Source of the DNA: Marinobacter sp. BGYM27
GTDB taxonomy: Bacteria > Pseudomonadota > Gammaproteobacteria > Pseudomonadales > Oleiphilaceae
Assembly: GCA_025153445.1 (NCBI GenBank)
Contig: JANZNS010000006.1
Coordinates: forward strand, 62,001 to 126,000
Length of the DNA stretch: 64,000 nucleotides
Reading direction: 5' to 3'
The translations under genes and the position numbers were made by a program. This document shows positions 50,127-59,920 of the stretch, one piece after another (positions within the stretch are counted from its first letter, which is position 1; every line of letters begins with the position of its first letter). The notes beneath the pieces were generated by a model, which saw only the letters and a program-made list of their open reading frames with translations, was not told where the DNA came from and did no database searches.

Positions 50127-52346
50127 ATGAAAGCACTTCGTTATGTGTTGATTGCCATCGCCGGAATAGTCGTACTTCTAGTGGCCGCAGTGGTCGTCGC
50201 AACAATGGTGCTGGACCCGAACGACTACAAACCCCAAATCGAGAAAGTGGTCGAGAAAAACACCAACCTCGACCTGATACTGGCCGGGGATATCGACTGG
50301 TCGCTGATCCCCATCGGGCTGGAACTGAATGACGTCGAGGCCAAGCTCGACGGTGAGCAATTTGTCAGCCTCAAACAACTCGTCGCGCAGGTTGATTTCT
50401 GGTCACTGATTGCAATGGCCCCGGCTGTCGATACGTTTATTCTGGATGGTCTCGACGCGCGCATGGTCAAGAACAAAGACGGCCAGGGCAACTGGCAGCG
50501 TGTCATGCCCGAGCCCGCTGAAACGCCGGAAGCGGCAGACACCGCAACGGCACAAGACGAACCGGCAGAGCCTGAGACAGCAGAAACATCGGGCGACAGC
50601 GCACCTCTGAAATTCAACGTTGAGGAAGTGCGCATCAATAATGCAAAAGTGCACTATATCGATGAAAGCACCGGCCAGGATGTAACCCTCGAAGACTTCA
50701 GCGTCACCGCCAACGACATCACTCTGGGCCAGTTCTTCCCGCTGGAAATGGGGTTCCGGTTTGCAACCAACAAGCCCGACTTTGAAGTCATCGGCAAAAT
50801 CAACGCCCGCCTTATGGCCAACGAAGCACTGAAGCAGTTCGAGATCCAGGATCTCGATAGCAGCTTCGAAATGAATGGCGAACCGGTGAATGGTAAAACA
50901 GTCACAACCGGGCTGACAGGGAACATCACAGCTGACCTTGAAAACGAAACCGCCTCTCTCAAAGACTTTGCTCTGGCGGTTGCCGACCTGACCCTGAAAG
51001 CCAACCTGGACGTCACCGGCTTTGGCGAAAGCCCGAAACTGGCTGGCGATCTCAAGCTTGAAGAGTTCTCGATTCGCAAGCTTCTGGCCGAACTGGGCCA
51101 GGCCGATATCAATACCAGTGATCCCGACGTGCTCGAGAAAGCCTCCTTCTCCACAGATATTGGTGGTGATAGCGGCAAGGTTCAGCTCGACAACCTCAAG
51201 CTCGTTCTTGATGACACCACATTCAACGGTTCATTCGGTCTGGGACTGGAAAACACCGCCATCGCCCTGAACCTCCAGGGTGACAAAATCAACGTAGACC
51301 GCTACCTGCCGCCCAAAGACGAGTCTGCCGCTGCCGGCGATTCCTCTGACCAGCCGGCAGAGTCAGGCAGCGATGGCGCCAGCAAAACCGCGGCACCAGC
51401 AGACGAAAGCGATTTGTTGCCACTTGAAACACTGCGCGGACTGGCACTGGACATCAACCTGGGACTGGAGGAGTTGATCGCAAGCAACCTGACAATCTCC
51501 GATATCAAATCGAAGATCACCGCCAACAATGGCCTCATCAAGGTTCAGCAGTTCGGTGGCAACCTCTACGAAGGTGATTTCAACGTGACCGCCACGCTGG
51601 ATGCGCGTAAAGATAACCCGACCTGGAAAATCAGCGAACGGGCCAACAACATCCAGACACTTCCCCTGCTGACCGATCTGGCCGAAGTGACCCTGCTATC
51701 GGGTGGCGCCAACCTAACGGCGGACATCACCACCCAGGGTAACCGGATGTCCACCCTGCGCAACAACGCAAAGGGTGATATCAACTTCAAGCTGGCAGAG
51801 GGCTCGTTCAACAAAATGAACCTGACCCGCATGGCCTGTACCGGCATCGCGTTCGCCAATGGTGAAAGCCTTGGCACTGACGGCTGGGGCACCACCACAC
51901 CGTTCAACGACATGCACGGCACACTGAAAATTGACGGCAACACCATCAACAATACCGACCTGACTGCAGCGCTTGCCGGTATGGAGCTCAAAGGTGACGG
52001 CACCGTCGATCTCAAGAGCAGCAACCTCGACTACGAAATCGGCCTGCGGGTGGTTGGCGAACTCCACCGCGACAAGGCTTGCCGCGTCACAGAATACGTT
52101 GAGGGCGTAGTGATTCCAGTCGAATGTCGCGGCGATATCAGCGGTGAACCTGCCAAGCTTTGCTCTTTTGACGGATCACGCTTCCGCGACACACTCAAGG
52201 GCATGGCATCCAATGCCGCCAAACAGAAAGCAAAAGACGAAGCCAACAAGGCGATTGATGACAAGGTTGGCAAGGAACTGGAAAAACACGTCGACAAGGA
52301 AACCAGCGACAAAGTAAAAGATGCGCTGAAGGGATTGTTCAAATAA
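50127..52346 (+). CDS. asmA: AsmA-family outer-membrane biogenesis protein
   Basis: AsmA proteins are inner-membrane-anchored periplasmic bridge-like proteins thought to move phospholipids toward the outer membrane. The 739-residue product has one N-terminal membrane helix (about 5-28), the AsmA start VLDPNDYKPQIEKVVEKNT, two acidic Ala/Glu-rich low-complexity inserts (about 130-155 and 395-430), and the C-terminal AsmA core (LLSGGANLTADITTQGN, ALAGMELKGDGTVDLKS). A charged Lys-rich tail follows. TAATG overlap with mutY. Confidence 0.92.
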   Translation: MKALRYVLIAIAGIVVLLVAAVVVATMVLDPNDYKPQIEKVVEKNTNLDLILAGDIDWSLIPIGLELNDVEAKLDGEQFVSLKQLVAQVDFWSLIAMAPAVDTFILDGLDARMVKNKDGQGNWQRVMPEPAETPEAADTATAQDEPAEPETAETSGDSAPLKFNVEEVRINNAKVHYIDESTGQDVTLEDFSVTANDITLGQFFPLEMGFRFATNKPDFEVIGKINARLMANEALKQFEIQDLDSSFEMNGEPVNGKTVTTGLTGNITADLENETASLKDFALAVADLTLKANLDVTGFGESPKLAGDLKLEEFSIRKLLAELGQADINTSDPDVLEKASFSTDIGGDSGKVQLDNLKLVLDDTTFNGSFGLGLENTAIALNLQGDKINVDRYLPPKDESAAAGDSSDQPAESGSDGASKTAAPADESDLLPLETLRGLALDINLGLEELIASNLTISDIKSKITANNGLIKVQQFGGNLYEGDFNVTATLDARKDNPTWKISERANNIQTLPLLTDLAEVTLLSGGANLTADITTQGNRMSTLRNNAKGDINFKLAEGSFNKMNLTRMACTGIAFANGESLGTDGWGTTTPFNDMHGTLKIDGNTINNTDLTAALAGMELKGDGTVDLKSSNLDYEIGLRVVGELHRDKACRVTEYVEGVVIPVECRGDISGEPAKLCSFDGSRFRDTLKGMASNAAKQKAKDEANKAIDDKVGKELEKHVDKETSDKVKDALKGLFK

Positions 52347-53410
52347 TGCCCGACAGCGTCGCCGGATCGTTGCTCGCCTGGTACGACCAGCATGGCCGTA
52401 AAAATCTGCCGTGGCATGAAAACAGGACACCCTATCGGGTATGGGTGTCCGAAATCATGCTGCAGCAGACTCAGGTCAACACCGTTATCCCCTACTATGA
52501 AGCATTCATGCAGCGCTTTCCTGATGTGGAAGCGCTGGCATCAGCACCAGTAGATGACGTGCTTCAGCACTGGTCCGGCCTCGGCTATTACGCCCGTGCC
52601 CGCAACCTGCAGAAAGCCGCCATCGCGGTGATGGAAGAGCATGGCGGAGAATTCCCCGATAGCCAGGCAGCGCTCGAAGCCCTCACCGGCATCGGCCGCT
52701 CAACCGCAGCAGCGATTCTGGCTCAGGCTCACGGCATCCGCGCCACCATCCTTGACGGCAACGTCAAGCGGGTATTGGCACGCTACCACGCAGTGAGAGG
52801 CTGGCCGGGGCGCCCCAAAGTCATGAATGCACTCTGGGCTCATGCTGAAAAACACACTCCGGATGCGAGAGTGCGCGACTACACCCAGGCCATCATGGAT
52901 CTGGGTGCAATGGTCTGCACCCGTCGTCGGCCCGATTGCGCAGACTGCCCGATCAACGATGGCTGCGAGGCATTGGCACAAGGCATCGTCGCTCAGTTGC
53001 CCGAATCAAAACCCCGGAAAATCATGCCTGAAAAAGAAACCTGGCTGCTACTCATCGAAGACGACATCGGCAACCTGCTAATGGAGCGCCGACCACCCAG
53101 TGGCATCTGGGGCGGCCTCTGGAGCCTGCCAGAGATGGACACTGCCGTCACACTGGACGAGCTACCGGAAATCGCGAGCCGCGAGCTGGGCATTCAGTGT
53201 GAAGACCCGGAACCCCTGGCGGGTTTCCGGCACACATTCAGCCACTATCACCTGCATATTCACCCGGTGCGCTTGCGTCTGACGGGCCAGTCGGCCATTG
53301 CCGACAGCGAGCGCCTGCACTGGCATCCACGTAGCACAGCACCATCGCTCGGTGTCCCAAGCCCCATCCGCAAGCTACTGACCGAGCCCGAACAACCCAG
53401 CCTGGTTTGA
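52346..53410 (+). CDS. mutY: Adenine DNA glycosylase MutY
   Basis: MutY removes adenine mispaired with 8-oxoguanine. The 354-residue product has the HhH-GPD domain ([17 protein letters not shown] with catalytic Glu, [13 protein letters not shown], catalytic Asp in the [13 protein letters not shown] segment), the 4Fe-4S loop [17 protein letters not shown], and a C-terminal NUDIX-like 8-oxoG recognition domain. It is one of the likely clients of the suf system in the same window. Confidence 0.97.
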   Translation: MPDSVAGSLLAWYDQHGRKNLPWHENRTPYRVWVSEIMLQQTQVNTVIPYYEAFMQRFPDVEALASAPVDDVLQHWSGLGYYARARNLQKAAIAVMEEHGGEFPDSQAALEALTGIGRSTAAAILAQAHGIRATILDGNVKRVLARYHAVRGWPGRPKVMNALWAHAEKHTPDARVRDYTQAIMDLGAMVCTRRRPDCADCPINDGCEALAQGIVAQLPESKPRKIMPEKETWLLLIEDDIGNLLMERRPPSGIWGGLWSLPEMDTAVTLDELPEIASRELGIQCEDPEPLAGFRHTFSHYHLHIHPVRLRLTGQSAIADSERLHWHPRSTAPSLGVPSPIRKLLTEPEQPSLV

Positions 53411-53456
53411 TCATCTGTTATCATCGCCTCAACATTGCTTACACTCAGGAGCCGAC

Positions 53457-53732
53457 ATGAGCCGCACCGTATTCTGCCGAAAGTACCAGAAAGAAATGGA
53501 AGGCCTCGACATGCCACCAATGCCCGGCACCAAGGGTCAGGAGCTATTCGAAACCGTGTCCAAACAGGCATGGAAAGAATGGCAGGATCAGCAAACCATG
53601 CTGATCAACGAAAAACACCTGAACATGATCGACCCGTTTGCGCGGAAATACCTCAAAGCACAAATGGAGAAGTTTCTGGATAATGAAGAGTTCGAGCAAG
53701 CCGAAGGATTTGTCGCTCCGGAAAAGCGCTAA
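53457..53732 (+). CDS. yggX: Fe(2+)-trafficking / oxidative damage protection protein YggX
   Basis: A 91-residue protein of the YggX family ([51 protein letters not shown]) that protects Fe-S proteins from oxidative damage. The conserved Cys7 is present. Downstream of mutY as in E. coli; CAGGAG precedes the ATG. Confidence 0.97.
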   Translation: MSRTVFCRKYQKEMEGLDMPPMPGTKGQELFETVSKQAWKEWQDQQTMLINEKHLNMIDPFARKYLKAQMEKFLDNEEFEQAEGFVAPEKR

Positions 53733-53808
53733 ACCGAACAACAAAGAGGCACATTGATCACCCAATGATCAACCCGAGGAAAACTGGGTAATTTTCTCTC
53801 GCGAAGCC

Positions 53809-53837
53809 TTGACTCGATCCATCTAAACCGGTTTAAT
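53809..53837 (+). promoter_or_regulatory. tRNA-Phe promoter
   Basis: TTGACT (53809-53814), exact 17-bp spacer and TTTAAT (53832-53837), followed by a GC-rich discriminator (CCGCCCC), the pattern of stringently controlled tRNA promoters. Confidence 0.75.
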
Positions 53838-53848
53838 ACCGCCCCGTT

Positions 53849-53924
53849 GCCCGGATAGCTCAGTCGGTAGAGCAGAGGATTGAAAATCCTCGTGTCGGTG
53901 GTTCGATTCCGCCTCCGGGCACCA
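53849..53924 (+). tRNA. tRNA-Phe (GAA)
   Basis: A 76-nt cloverleaf: acceptor GCCCGGA / TCCGGGC, D-arm with AGCTCAGTCGGTAGAGC, anticodon stem GAGGA/TCCTC with loop TTGAAAA (anticodon GAA at 53882-53884), T-arm GGTTCGATTCC, discriminator A and encoded CCA. Confidence 0.98.
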
Positions 53925-53932
53925 CAAATATT

Positions 53933-53962
53933 AAAAAGGCCGCTCATCGAGCGGCCTTTTTT
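53933..53962. terminator. Terminator after tRNA-Phe
   Basis: Stem AAAAGGCCGCTC / GAGCGGCCTTTT with a 3-nt loop and six T, 10 nt after the tRNA. On the minus strand it also follows the 55-residue gene at 53989. Confidence 0.9.
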
Positions 53963-53988
53963 CGTTGAGTCCAGCATATTGCTCAAAC

Positions 53989-54156
53989 CTACGCCTGAAG
54001 CAGTCCCAGCTTCGCAGCCAGTTCATCCCTTTCTTTCTGCACCCGGCGCAACTCCCGCAAATTCTGGAAGGTGCGCTCAAACACATAGCGCGCTTCAGCC
54101 TGATTGGCCTCGTCACAGAGCTCCAGCCACCGTTCGGTCTCGTATATCACTGACAT
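53989..54156 (-). CDS. Small hypothetical protein, 55 residues
   Basis: ATG 54156 has GGAG at good spacing and opens a 55-residue, highly charged, probably all-helical protein (YETERWLELCDEANQAEA, then a heptad-like LRELRRVQKERDELAAKLGL). It is likely a real small gene because of its ribosome-binding site, helix-type composition and following terminator. I recognise no family. Confidence 0.6.
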   Translation of the reverse strand: MSVIYETERWLELCDEANQAEARYVFERTFQNLRELRRVQKERDELAAKLGLLQA

Positions 54157-54316
54157 AAAATGCTCCTGCTTTAAGTTGAATACAGGAACAAGGTTACCGC
54201 CCAAGAGAGTGAGTTATCCCGACAGCTTTGTGCACGAATTGTGGCGAATAATGGCCGAGCCGAACCATCAGCATTGAAACCGTTCAGCGCACGCCAAACC
54301 AGGCGCCCGAGAGCGC

Positions 54317-55003
54317 CTAGCCCCCCGCCTGAAACCGTTCTATAAACGCCTCGGATTCCGCAATCGACTGCGCCATATTCTCGATCAGTGCATCCACATC
54401 CTGACTGATCTGGCTCAGTTCTGTTTCAAGTGAGCCGATCGCCTGGGCGTTGAGGTTGTGTTTGAGGAACAACACCTGATCTTCAAATGCCTCCAGCACC
54501 GGGTCCATGCGCGCTTCTGCCTTGTGCATGCGGTCTATCAGTTGGCCGTATTGCTGGCGGGTTTCGGTTAGCTTCTGTTCGCTGGAACGTCGCAAGGATT
54601 CACTTTCGTACTGATCGAGTTCGTCGTCCCACTCGTCGAATAGAGCCTCGGAGACGTCTTCTACTGCCTCAATCCGCTCTCGCACCTTCTCGGCGACGCT
54701 TTCGCTGTCCGCATAGGCTTCGCTGATCTTTTCATACTGGGCTTTCAGGTCAGTGTCCGGTGTATTGACGACACTTTGAAAACGTTCAAGAGAGGATCGG
54801 AATGTTTCCTGAGCCTCACTCTGGGCGTCTCTCGCATCACCGACCCGGTCTACCAGAATTTCCCTTTTTTCTATACCCAGTTTCTCCATTGCGTCGTAGT
54901 ACATTGAACTGCAACCGCCGAGCCCGACCAACAGGAGAAAGAAAAACCCGATCCGGGCGCTTTTGAGCTGTGGAAAATGGCATGTGCTGCGCCAGCTGGA
55001 CAT
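54317..55003 (-). CDS. DUF2959-family lipoprotein
   Basis: A 228-residue lipoprotein (lipobox VGLGGC, Cys about 31) followed by an almost entirely helical, acidic coiled-coil domain (YYDAMEKLGIEKREILVDRV, VLEAFEDQVLFLKHNLNAQAI), the pattern of DUF2959. Function unknown. ATG 55003 follows AAGGAG by six bases, a strong start; the earlier frame start overlaps that ribosome-binding site. Confidence 0.85.
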   Translation of the reverse strand: MSSWRSTCHFPQLKSARIGFFFLLLVGLGGCSSMYYDAMEKLGIEKREILVDRVGDARDAQSEAQETFRSSLERFQSVVNTPDTDLKAQYEKISEAYADSESVAEKVRERIEAVEDVSEALFDEWDDELDQYESESLRRSSEQKLTETRQQYGQLIDRMHKAEARMDPVLEAFEDQVLFLKHNLNAQAIGSLETELSQISQDVDALIENMAQSIAESEAFIERFQAGG

Positions 55004-55469
55004 AGAGGGCTCCTTCAATATTCGTTATTTTCGTGGCGTCTTCGGTAAACGGCGCCAAGTCTCCGGAGTATAACGGCTTGCCGGTATTTATGGCTTAACA
55101 CATGAGGGCGATCAGGCAGGAACACGCCAAATAGCCCTTAAATATCGCCTAAACAGACCGTAACCTCGTGCACTGCGCTCTGGCTTCGCATTGCCATACC
55201 GCCAAAATTCCAGCTCAGTCATGGCGTTAACGCAACACCTTGTCTTCAGCGCCACGTCCAACACCAGCCTCGCCCCTGCCCGGTACTTGCTCCTGCCTGG
55301 CGGATCAGCAACCATTCAAGACCAGTCTAAAATTTCAGGAACCTTTGATTACGTCATGGACGATTCTGCAAGGCGCTCAAGTTTTGCCCGAAGAGGCTTT
55401 CTCTGAAAGCAGAAATCGCTAAAAGACTTAATCAGTAGGTCCTCAGCCAACACTATGGAGGGTAACGCG
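55004..55469. other. Gene-free region upstream of the aldolase gene
   Basis: 466 bp between divergent genes. It holds a 61-codon frame (55221-55403) with no ribosome-binding site and no recognisable family. The aldolase start has GGAGGG. No promoter is convincing by eye. Confidence 0.3.
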
Positions 55470-56492
55470 ATGTCTACCGCAGCAGAACTTCAGAAAACCA
55501 TCGACGAGATGATTGATGGCGAGAGGGGCATTCTGGCCGCTGACGAAAGCTCCGGAACGATCGAAAAACGCCTGAAGGCTGTTGGCATTGAATCAACGGA
55601 GGAGAACCGTCGTTGGTACCGTTCAATGCTGCTGTCGACCACAGAAGTGGGTCGTTATATCTGTGGCGTTATCTTCTACGAAGAAACCATGACCCAGAAG
55701 GATGACAAAGGCACCCCCCTCCCCGAGCTTGCTGCAAGCCAGGGCATCATTCCCGGCATCAAGGTAGACAAAGGCAAAGGCCCGCTTCCGGGCGCTCCCG
55801 GCGACATGATCACCTACGGCCTCGATGGTCTTGAAGAGCGCCTGACCCACTACAAATCCCTGGGGGCGCGTTTTGCGAAGTGGCGGGAAGTCTATCCGAT
55901 TACCGACCACAACCCGACGCCTCTTGGTCTGACCGCTAACGCCGAAATGCTGGCGCGATACGCAGCTGTGTGCCAAAGCCTCGGCATCGTCCCCATTGTA
56001 GAACCGGAAGTGCTGATCGACGGCAATCACAGCATCGAACGCTCGGCTGAAGTGAATGAGCAAGTGCTGAACGCCGTCTTCAGCGCGCTACGCCAGCATG
56101 GCGTTACGCTGGAACACATGATCCTCAAACCCAGCATGGTGACACCGGGCAAGGAAGCCGGAAAGAGTAGCCCCGAAGAAGTCGCCGCCATGACTCTGCG
56201 CACGCTTAAACGTTGCGTGCCACCAGCAGTACCCGGCATCAATTTCCTGTCCGGCGGTCAGACACCAGAAGAAGCAACAGCCAACCTCAACGCGCTGAAC
56301 CAACCGGAAAACGGTGCTCCCTGGAAACTCGGAATGTCTTACGGTCGCGCGCTTCAAGAACCTGCAATGGCAGCCTGGGCTGGTGACACCGCCAATAAAG
56401 CGCTTGCCCAACAGGCCTTTCTCAAGCGCGCACGCCTGAATAGTCTAGCGAAGAAAGGCCAATATACAGCCGAAAAGGAAGCTGCCGATTAA
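55470..56492 (+). CDS. Class I fructose-bisphosphate aldolase
   Basis: Cleaves fructose-1,6-bisphosphate through a Schiff base. The 340-residue product is of the animal/plant-like class I type: GILAADESSGTIEKRL, the substrate region CGVIFYEET, Schiff-base Lys220 in EHMILKPSMVTPG, and SGGQTPEEATANLNA. The C-terminal end lacks the final Tyr typical of vertebrate enzymes. ATG 55470 follows GGAGGG. Class I aldolases are a minority among proteobacteria, which mostly use class II (fba/cbbA). Confidence 0.94.
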   Translation: MSTAAELQKTIDEMIDGERGILAADESSGTIEKRLKAVGIESTEENRRWYRSMLLSTTEVGRYICGVIFYEETMTQKDDKGTPLPELAASQGIIPGIKVDKGKGPLPGAPGDMITYGLDGLEERLTHYKSLGARFAKWREVYPITDHNPTPLGLTANAEMLARYAAVCQSLGIVPIVEPEVLIDGNHSIERSAEVNEQVLNAVFSALRQHGVTLEHMILKPSMVTPGKEAGKSSPEEVAAMTLRTLKRCVPPAVPGINFLSGGQTPEEATANLNALNQPENGAPWKLGMSYGRALQEPAMAAWAGDTANKALAQQAFLKRARLNSLAKKGQYTAEKEAAD

Positions 56493-57498
56493 GCAGCAGC
56501 CTGGCAAACCATGTCGTGGCAGCGCCTTAATTGCTGCCACGACGGTTAGTTGCCGCGCTATGCACAAATTGAAAGCAAATATAGTGCACCAACAAAACGC
56601 CTGGCCCAAATCAGTGCACCTCAACGCGGTGAGCGACAACCGGAATCCGTTACTTTCCTGCCAGGCAATACCTGAATATGGGAAAAACCGACACAGGCAA
56701 AGTGCATCGCTACCAGCCGCCTCAAGCCCTCGCCTTACGCATATACATCGATCTGCCTGGCCTCCGGTAAGCACTGGCGAATGAGTGGCATGCCCGCAAA
56801 ACGCTCAGCCCGGCGGTTTTGATATCACTGTCGGAATGACGCTTGCCAAACATATCGGATACGTTTGGTAATCAAGACCTTTCTCTATGATTTTCCTGTA
56901 AATTGGCACCACTTCTGCATAGATTGAAACAGACTTTAAGGCACGGACTATTGATTTTTGCACCAACAGTCCGTAAAACTTATGTCCAAGAAACCGACCC
57001 CAATAACAGTTTGTTGCGTCGGTATGACTCAAAAAGAGAAAGGCAATGCCCACTCCGGTGATCCCGGAAAGCGGCAGGATGATTTAAATGCAAAGCCTTC
57101 ACATGACCATTGAATCATTTTTACTCCCCACGGTGCTTCGTCCGCGACTTCAGCCGGCAGCACTTATTGGCCAGTCTCCCGTAGCCAAACTGGTCCTCGC
57201 GAAAGTCCTCGACGAGTAGATACTTTACCCCCTCTCTCTGCATCGGATGCATACCCCGGAAATCACGACGGATTCGTGATGCTTAGGGTTAGTGCACCCG
57301 CCCGATTGCGACTATCTTTAGTTAACCGGCAGAATGTTTTGTCTGGCGGGGAAATATGCAATCAAAGCAGAGCCCTTTGGCAAACCGGTTGCAGCACTAT
57401 CGAATTGTCTGGTTACGCCGATACCCGGCCCCGGACGCACCAAAACAAAGATGCTGAATTCAGACACCAAGTATTTCAGACAGGCCCAGGAGTCATTC
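56493..57498. other. 1-kb gene-poor region between aldolase and amino-acid transporter
   Basis: A 10-bp perfect hairpin TCGTGGCAGC/GCTGCCACGA (56514-56542) follows the aldolase and may end it, though no T-run is present. Other structures are ACGGACT/AGTCCGT near 56943-56974 and ATCACGA-CGGAT-TCGTGAT (57262-57280). A weak promoter TTGCGA-18-CAGAAT (57306-57335) faces the transporter operon. A 43-codon ORF (57088-57219) is described separately. No longer gene is credible. Confidence 0.4.
57088..57219 (+). CDS. Possible small ORF, 43 residues
   Basis: An ATG with AGGA nine bases upstream opens a 43-codon frame ending TAG, with sequence such as MQSLHMTIESFLLPTVLRPR and an ending VAKLVLAKVLDE. 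The composition is protein-like but no family is recognised. It lies alone in an otherwise gene-free kilobase and could be a short gene or a remnant. Confidence 0.25.
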   Translation: MQSLHMTIESFLLPTVLRPRLQPAALIGQSPVAKLVLAKVLDE

Positions 57499-58269
57499 AT
57501 GGCGGATAACGCGCCCTTGATCTGTAAAGACATCCACAAAACCTTCAACGACAACGAAGTGCTCAAAGGTATTTCCCTCGAGACCCGCAAAGGCGATGTG
57601 GTGTCGCTGATCGGCAGTTCAGGCTCTGGTAAAAGCACATTTCTGCGCTGTATCAACCTGCTGGAAACACCAACGTCGGGTGAGGTCATCGTTCATGGCG
57701 ATCCGATACGCTTCAAAACCAACCGTCGAGGCGAGCGGATACCTGCTGATAACCGCCAGGTCGAACTGATTCGCGCCAAGCTGTCGATGGTGTTTCAGAG
57801 CTTCAATCTCTGGTCGCACATGACGGTGCTGGAGAACATCATTGAAGCCCCGATTCACGTCCTGAAAGTGCCGAAGAAGGAAGCGATTGAGCGGGCGGAA
57901 GCGTATCTGCACAAAGTAGGCATCTACGAGCGCAAGGATTATTACCCTTCACAGATGTCCGGTGGGCAGCAGCAGCGCGCTGCGATTGCCCGGGCGCTGG
58001 CAATGGAGCCCGAGGTCATGCTGTTTGACGAGCCTACCTCGGCTCTGGACCCTGAACTTGTGGGCGAGGTTCTCAAGGTGATGCAGAACCTTGCAGAGGA
58101 AGGCCGCACCATGATTGTGGTGACCCACGAAATGGCGTTCGCACGAGATGTATCGTCTCAGGTCCTGTTTTTGCATCAGGGTCACATTGAAGAACAGGGG
58201 ACACCGGATAAAGTGTTCGACAACCCTGATTCCGAGCGCATGAAGCAATTCCTTGCACCCTCGTTCTGA
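57499..58269 (+). CDS. Basic amino-acid ABC transporter ATP-binding protein (AotP/HisP-like)
   Basis: A 256-residue ABC ATPase of the polar amino-acid uptake group: Walker [28 protein letters not shown], signature [16 protein letters not shown], Walker [15 protein letters not shown] and switch [13 protein letters not shown] 57499 with CAGGAG upstream is used; an open frame continues upstream but encodes unlikely sequence. First gene of the transporter operon. Confidence 0.93.
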   Translation: MADNAPLICKDIHKTFNDNEVLKGISLETRKGDVVSLIGSSGSGKSTFLRCINLLETPTSGEVIVHGDPIRFKTNRRGERIPADNRQVELIRAKLSMVFQSFNLWSHMTVLENIIEAPIHVLKVPKKEAIERAEAYLHKVGIYERKDYYPSQMSGGQQQRAAIARALAMEPEVMLFDEPTSALDPELVGEVLKVMQNLAEEGRTMIVVTHEMAFARDVSSQVLFLHQGHIEEQGTPDKVFDNPDSERMKQFLAPSF

Positions 58270-58397
58270 GTGAAATCGACTGCTCCTTCAGGGCCTGGGC
58301 CGGCTAAATACCGCAGGCCCTGGCGGGTTCAGAGATGACGGTAGCCTCAGTGCTACTGATAAAAAAAGCCAAACGGCAAACAATGGAGAAGCAACGC

Positions 58398-59153
58398 ATG
58401 AAAAAGCTGATTATCGCAGCAAGTTGCGCCCTCGCTATGGCAGCGGGCGCAGTCCAGGCAAAAGAATGGAAAGAAATCCGCATTGCATTCGACGTGCCTT
58501 ACGAGCCGTTCGAATTCAAAAAACCAAACGGCGAACTGACCGGCTTTGAAGTTGAGCTGGCTGAAGCCATGTGTAAAGACCTCGAAGCCAAGTGTGAACT
58601 CGTGGTTCAATCCTGGGACGGCATGATCCCTGGCCTGCTGGCGCGCAAGTTCGATGCCATCATGTCTTCCATGTCGATCACCCCTGAGCGCGCCGAGAAA
58701 GTGACTTTCTCCAAGCCTTACTACAACACCCCAGGCGGCTGGTTCGCGCGCGAAAGCGTCAACCTGGACGTAACTGACATGGACGCCATGAAAGGCAAGA
58801 TTGTCGGCGTTCAGCGCGGCACCACCATGGACACCTACGTCACCGAGAACATGAGCGGAACTGTTAGCGTTAAGCGTTACACCACTGCTGACGACATGGT
58901 GCTGGACCTCGAAGGCCAGCGTCTGGACGTAGTTTTCGTTGATTACCCTGTTGGCGAGCAGACCCTGCTGAGCCGCGACGGCTTCAAGGAAATCGGCGAG
59001 CCGGTCAAGCTGGGTGAAGGCGTCGGTGTTGCCATGCGTCCTCGCGACAAGGATCTGGCAGAACAGGTCAACAAGTCTCTTGATAAGCTGAAGTCAGATG
59101 GCACCTACGACGCCATCATGAAGAAATACTTCAAATACGACATCAAGATGTAA
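58398..59153 (+). CDS. Periplasmic lysine/arginine/ornithine-type binding protein
   Basis: A 251-residue SBP family 3 protein (ArgT/AotJ/HisJ-like). Signal peptide MKKLIIAASCALAMAAG with cleavage after VQA; mature protein with FDVPYEPFEFKKPNGELTGFEVELAEAMC, AIMSSMSITPERAEKVTFSKPYY, a GVQRGTT hinge and DAIMKKYFKYDI at the end. ATG 58398 follows GGAGAAG. It should capture basic amino acids or a related derivative and deliver them to the two permeases. Confidence 0.93.
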   Translation: MKKLIIAASCALAMAAGAVQAKEWKEIRIAFDVPYEPFEFKKPNGELTGFEVELAEAMCKDLEAKCELVVQSWDGMIPGLLARKFDAIMSSMSITPERAEKVTFSKPYYNTPGGWFARESVNLDVTDMDAMKGKIVGVQRGTTMDTYVTENMSGTVSVKRYTTADDMVLDLEGQRLDVVFVDYPVGEQTLLSRDGFKEIGEPVKLGEGVGVAMRPRDKDLAEQVNKSLDKLKSDGTYDAIMKKYFKYDIKM

Positions 59154-59210
59154 AACCCGATGTGGTCGCCGGCATGACGCCGGCGACCCGTCTCTGATAC
59201 GGACCTGCCC

Positions 59211-59915
59211 ATGCTTGATTTGCACGGCTACGGCCCCTCCCTGATGAAAGGCGCGCTGGTCACTGTTGAACTTGCGCTTCTGTCACTACTGCTTGCAGTA
59301 GTCCTCGGGCTGCTTGGCGCTTCATCAAAACTGTCAGGCAATCGCCTCCTGGTAGGTGGAGCCACCATTTATACGACATTGATCCGCGGGGTGCCCGACC
59401 TGGTCATGATGCTGCTGTTTTATTATGGCGGCCAGGTAGTGGTAAACATGCTCTCGGATTACATTTACTACGAATACGATATCGATTTTTTCTTTCAGTT
59501 TGATCCGTTTATTGCCGGCGTACTGACCATTGGACTGATTTTCGGAGCCTATATGTCCGAAACTTTCCGGGGTGCATTCATGGCGGTCGATTCTGGTCAG
59601 ATTGAAGCCGGCAAAGCCTACGGGTTCAGCCGTTGGCATACATTCCGCCGGATCATGCTGCCGCAGATGCTGCGCCACGCCCTGCCGGGTATCGGCAATA
59701 ACTGGCAAGTGCTGCTCAAGACAACCGCCCTGGTGTCCATTATCGGGCTGACCGATATGGTTCGGGTTGCCGAGCAAGCCAGTAAAGCTGAGCACGCACC
59801 GTTCAAGTTCTTTATTCCTGTGGCGCTGGTTTACCTGGCACTGACGGCTATTTCAGAGCTTTTCATTAAATGGCTCAACGCCCGGGTCAGTGTCGGCGTC
59901 GCGAAGGGAGACTGA
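59211..59915 (+). CDS. Amino-acid ABC transporter permease (AotQ/HisQ-like)
   Basis: A 234-residue inner-membrane permease with about five helices and the HisM-type motif (YMSETFRGAFMAVDSGQIEAGKAYGFS). It pairs with the next permease to form the channel. The segment LLKTTALVSIIGLTDM is typical of HisQ-type subunits. Confidence 0.93.
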   Translation: MLDLHGYGPSLMKGALVTVELALLSLLLAVVLGLLGASSKLSGNRLLVGGATIYTTLIRGVPDLVMMLLFYYGGQVVVNMLSDYIYYEYDIDFFFQFDPFIAGVLTIGLIFGAYMSETFRGAFMAVDSGQIEAGKAYGFSRWHTFRRIMLPQMLRHALPGIGNNWQVLLKTTALVSIIGLTDMVRVAEQASKAEHAPFKFFIPVALVYLALTAISELFIKWLNARVSVGVAKGD

Positions 59916-59920
59916 ACCAA

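Noticed and set aside
55221..55406. 61-codon plus-strand frame before the aldolase gene
   Set aside because: No ribosome-binding site and low-complexity, non-family sequence.
56805..57053. 82-codon minus-strand frame in the aldolase-transporter gap
   Set aside because: No ribosome-binding site and no recognisable domain; composition is not convincing, though the region remains unexplained.
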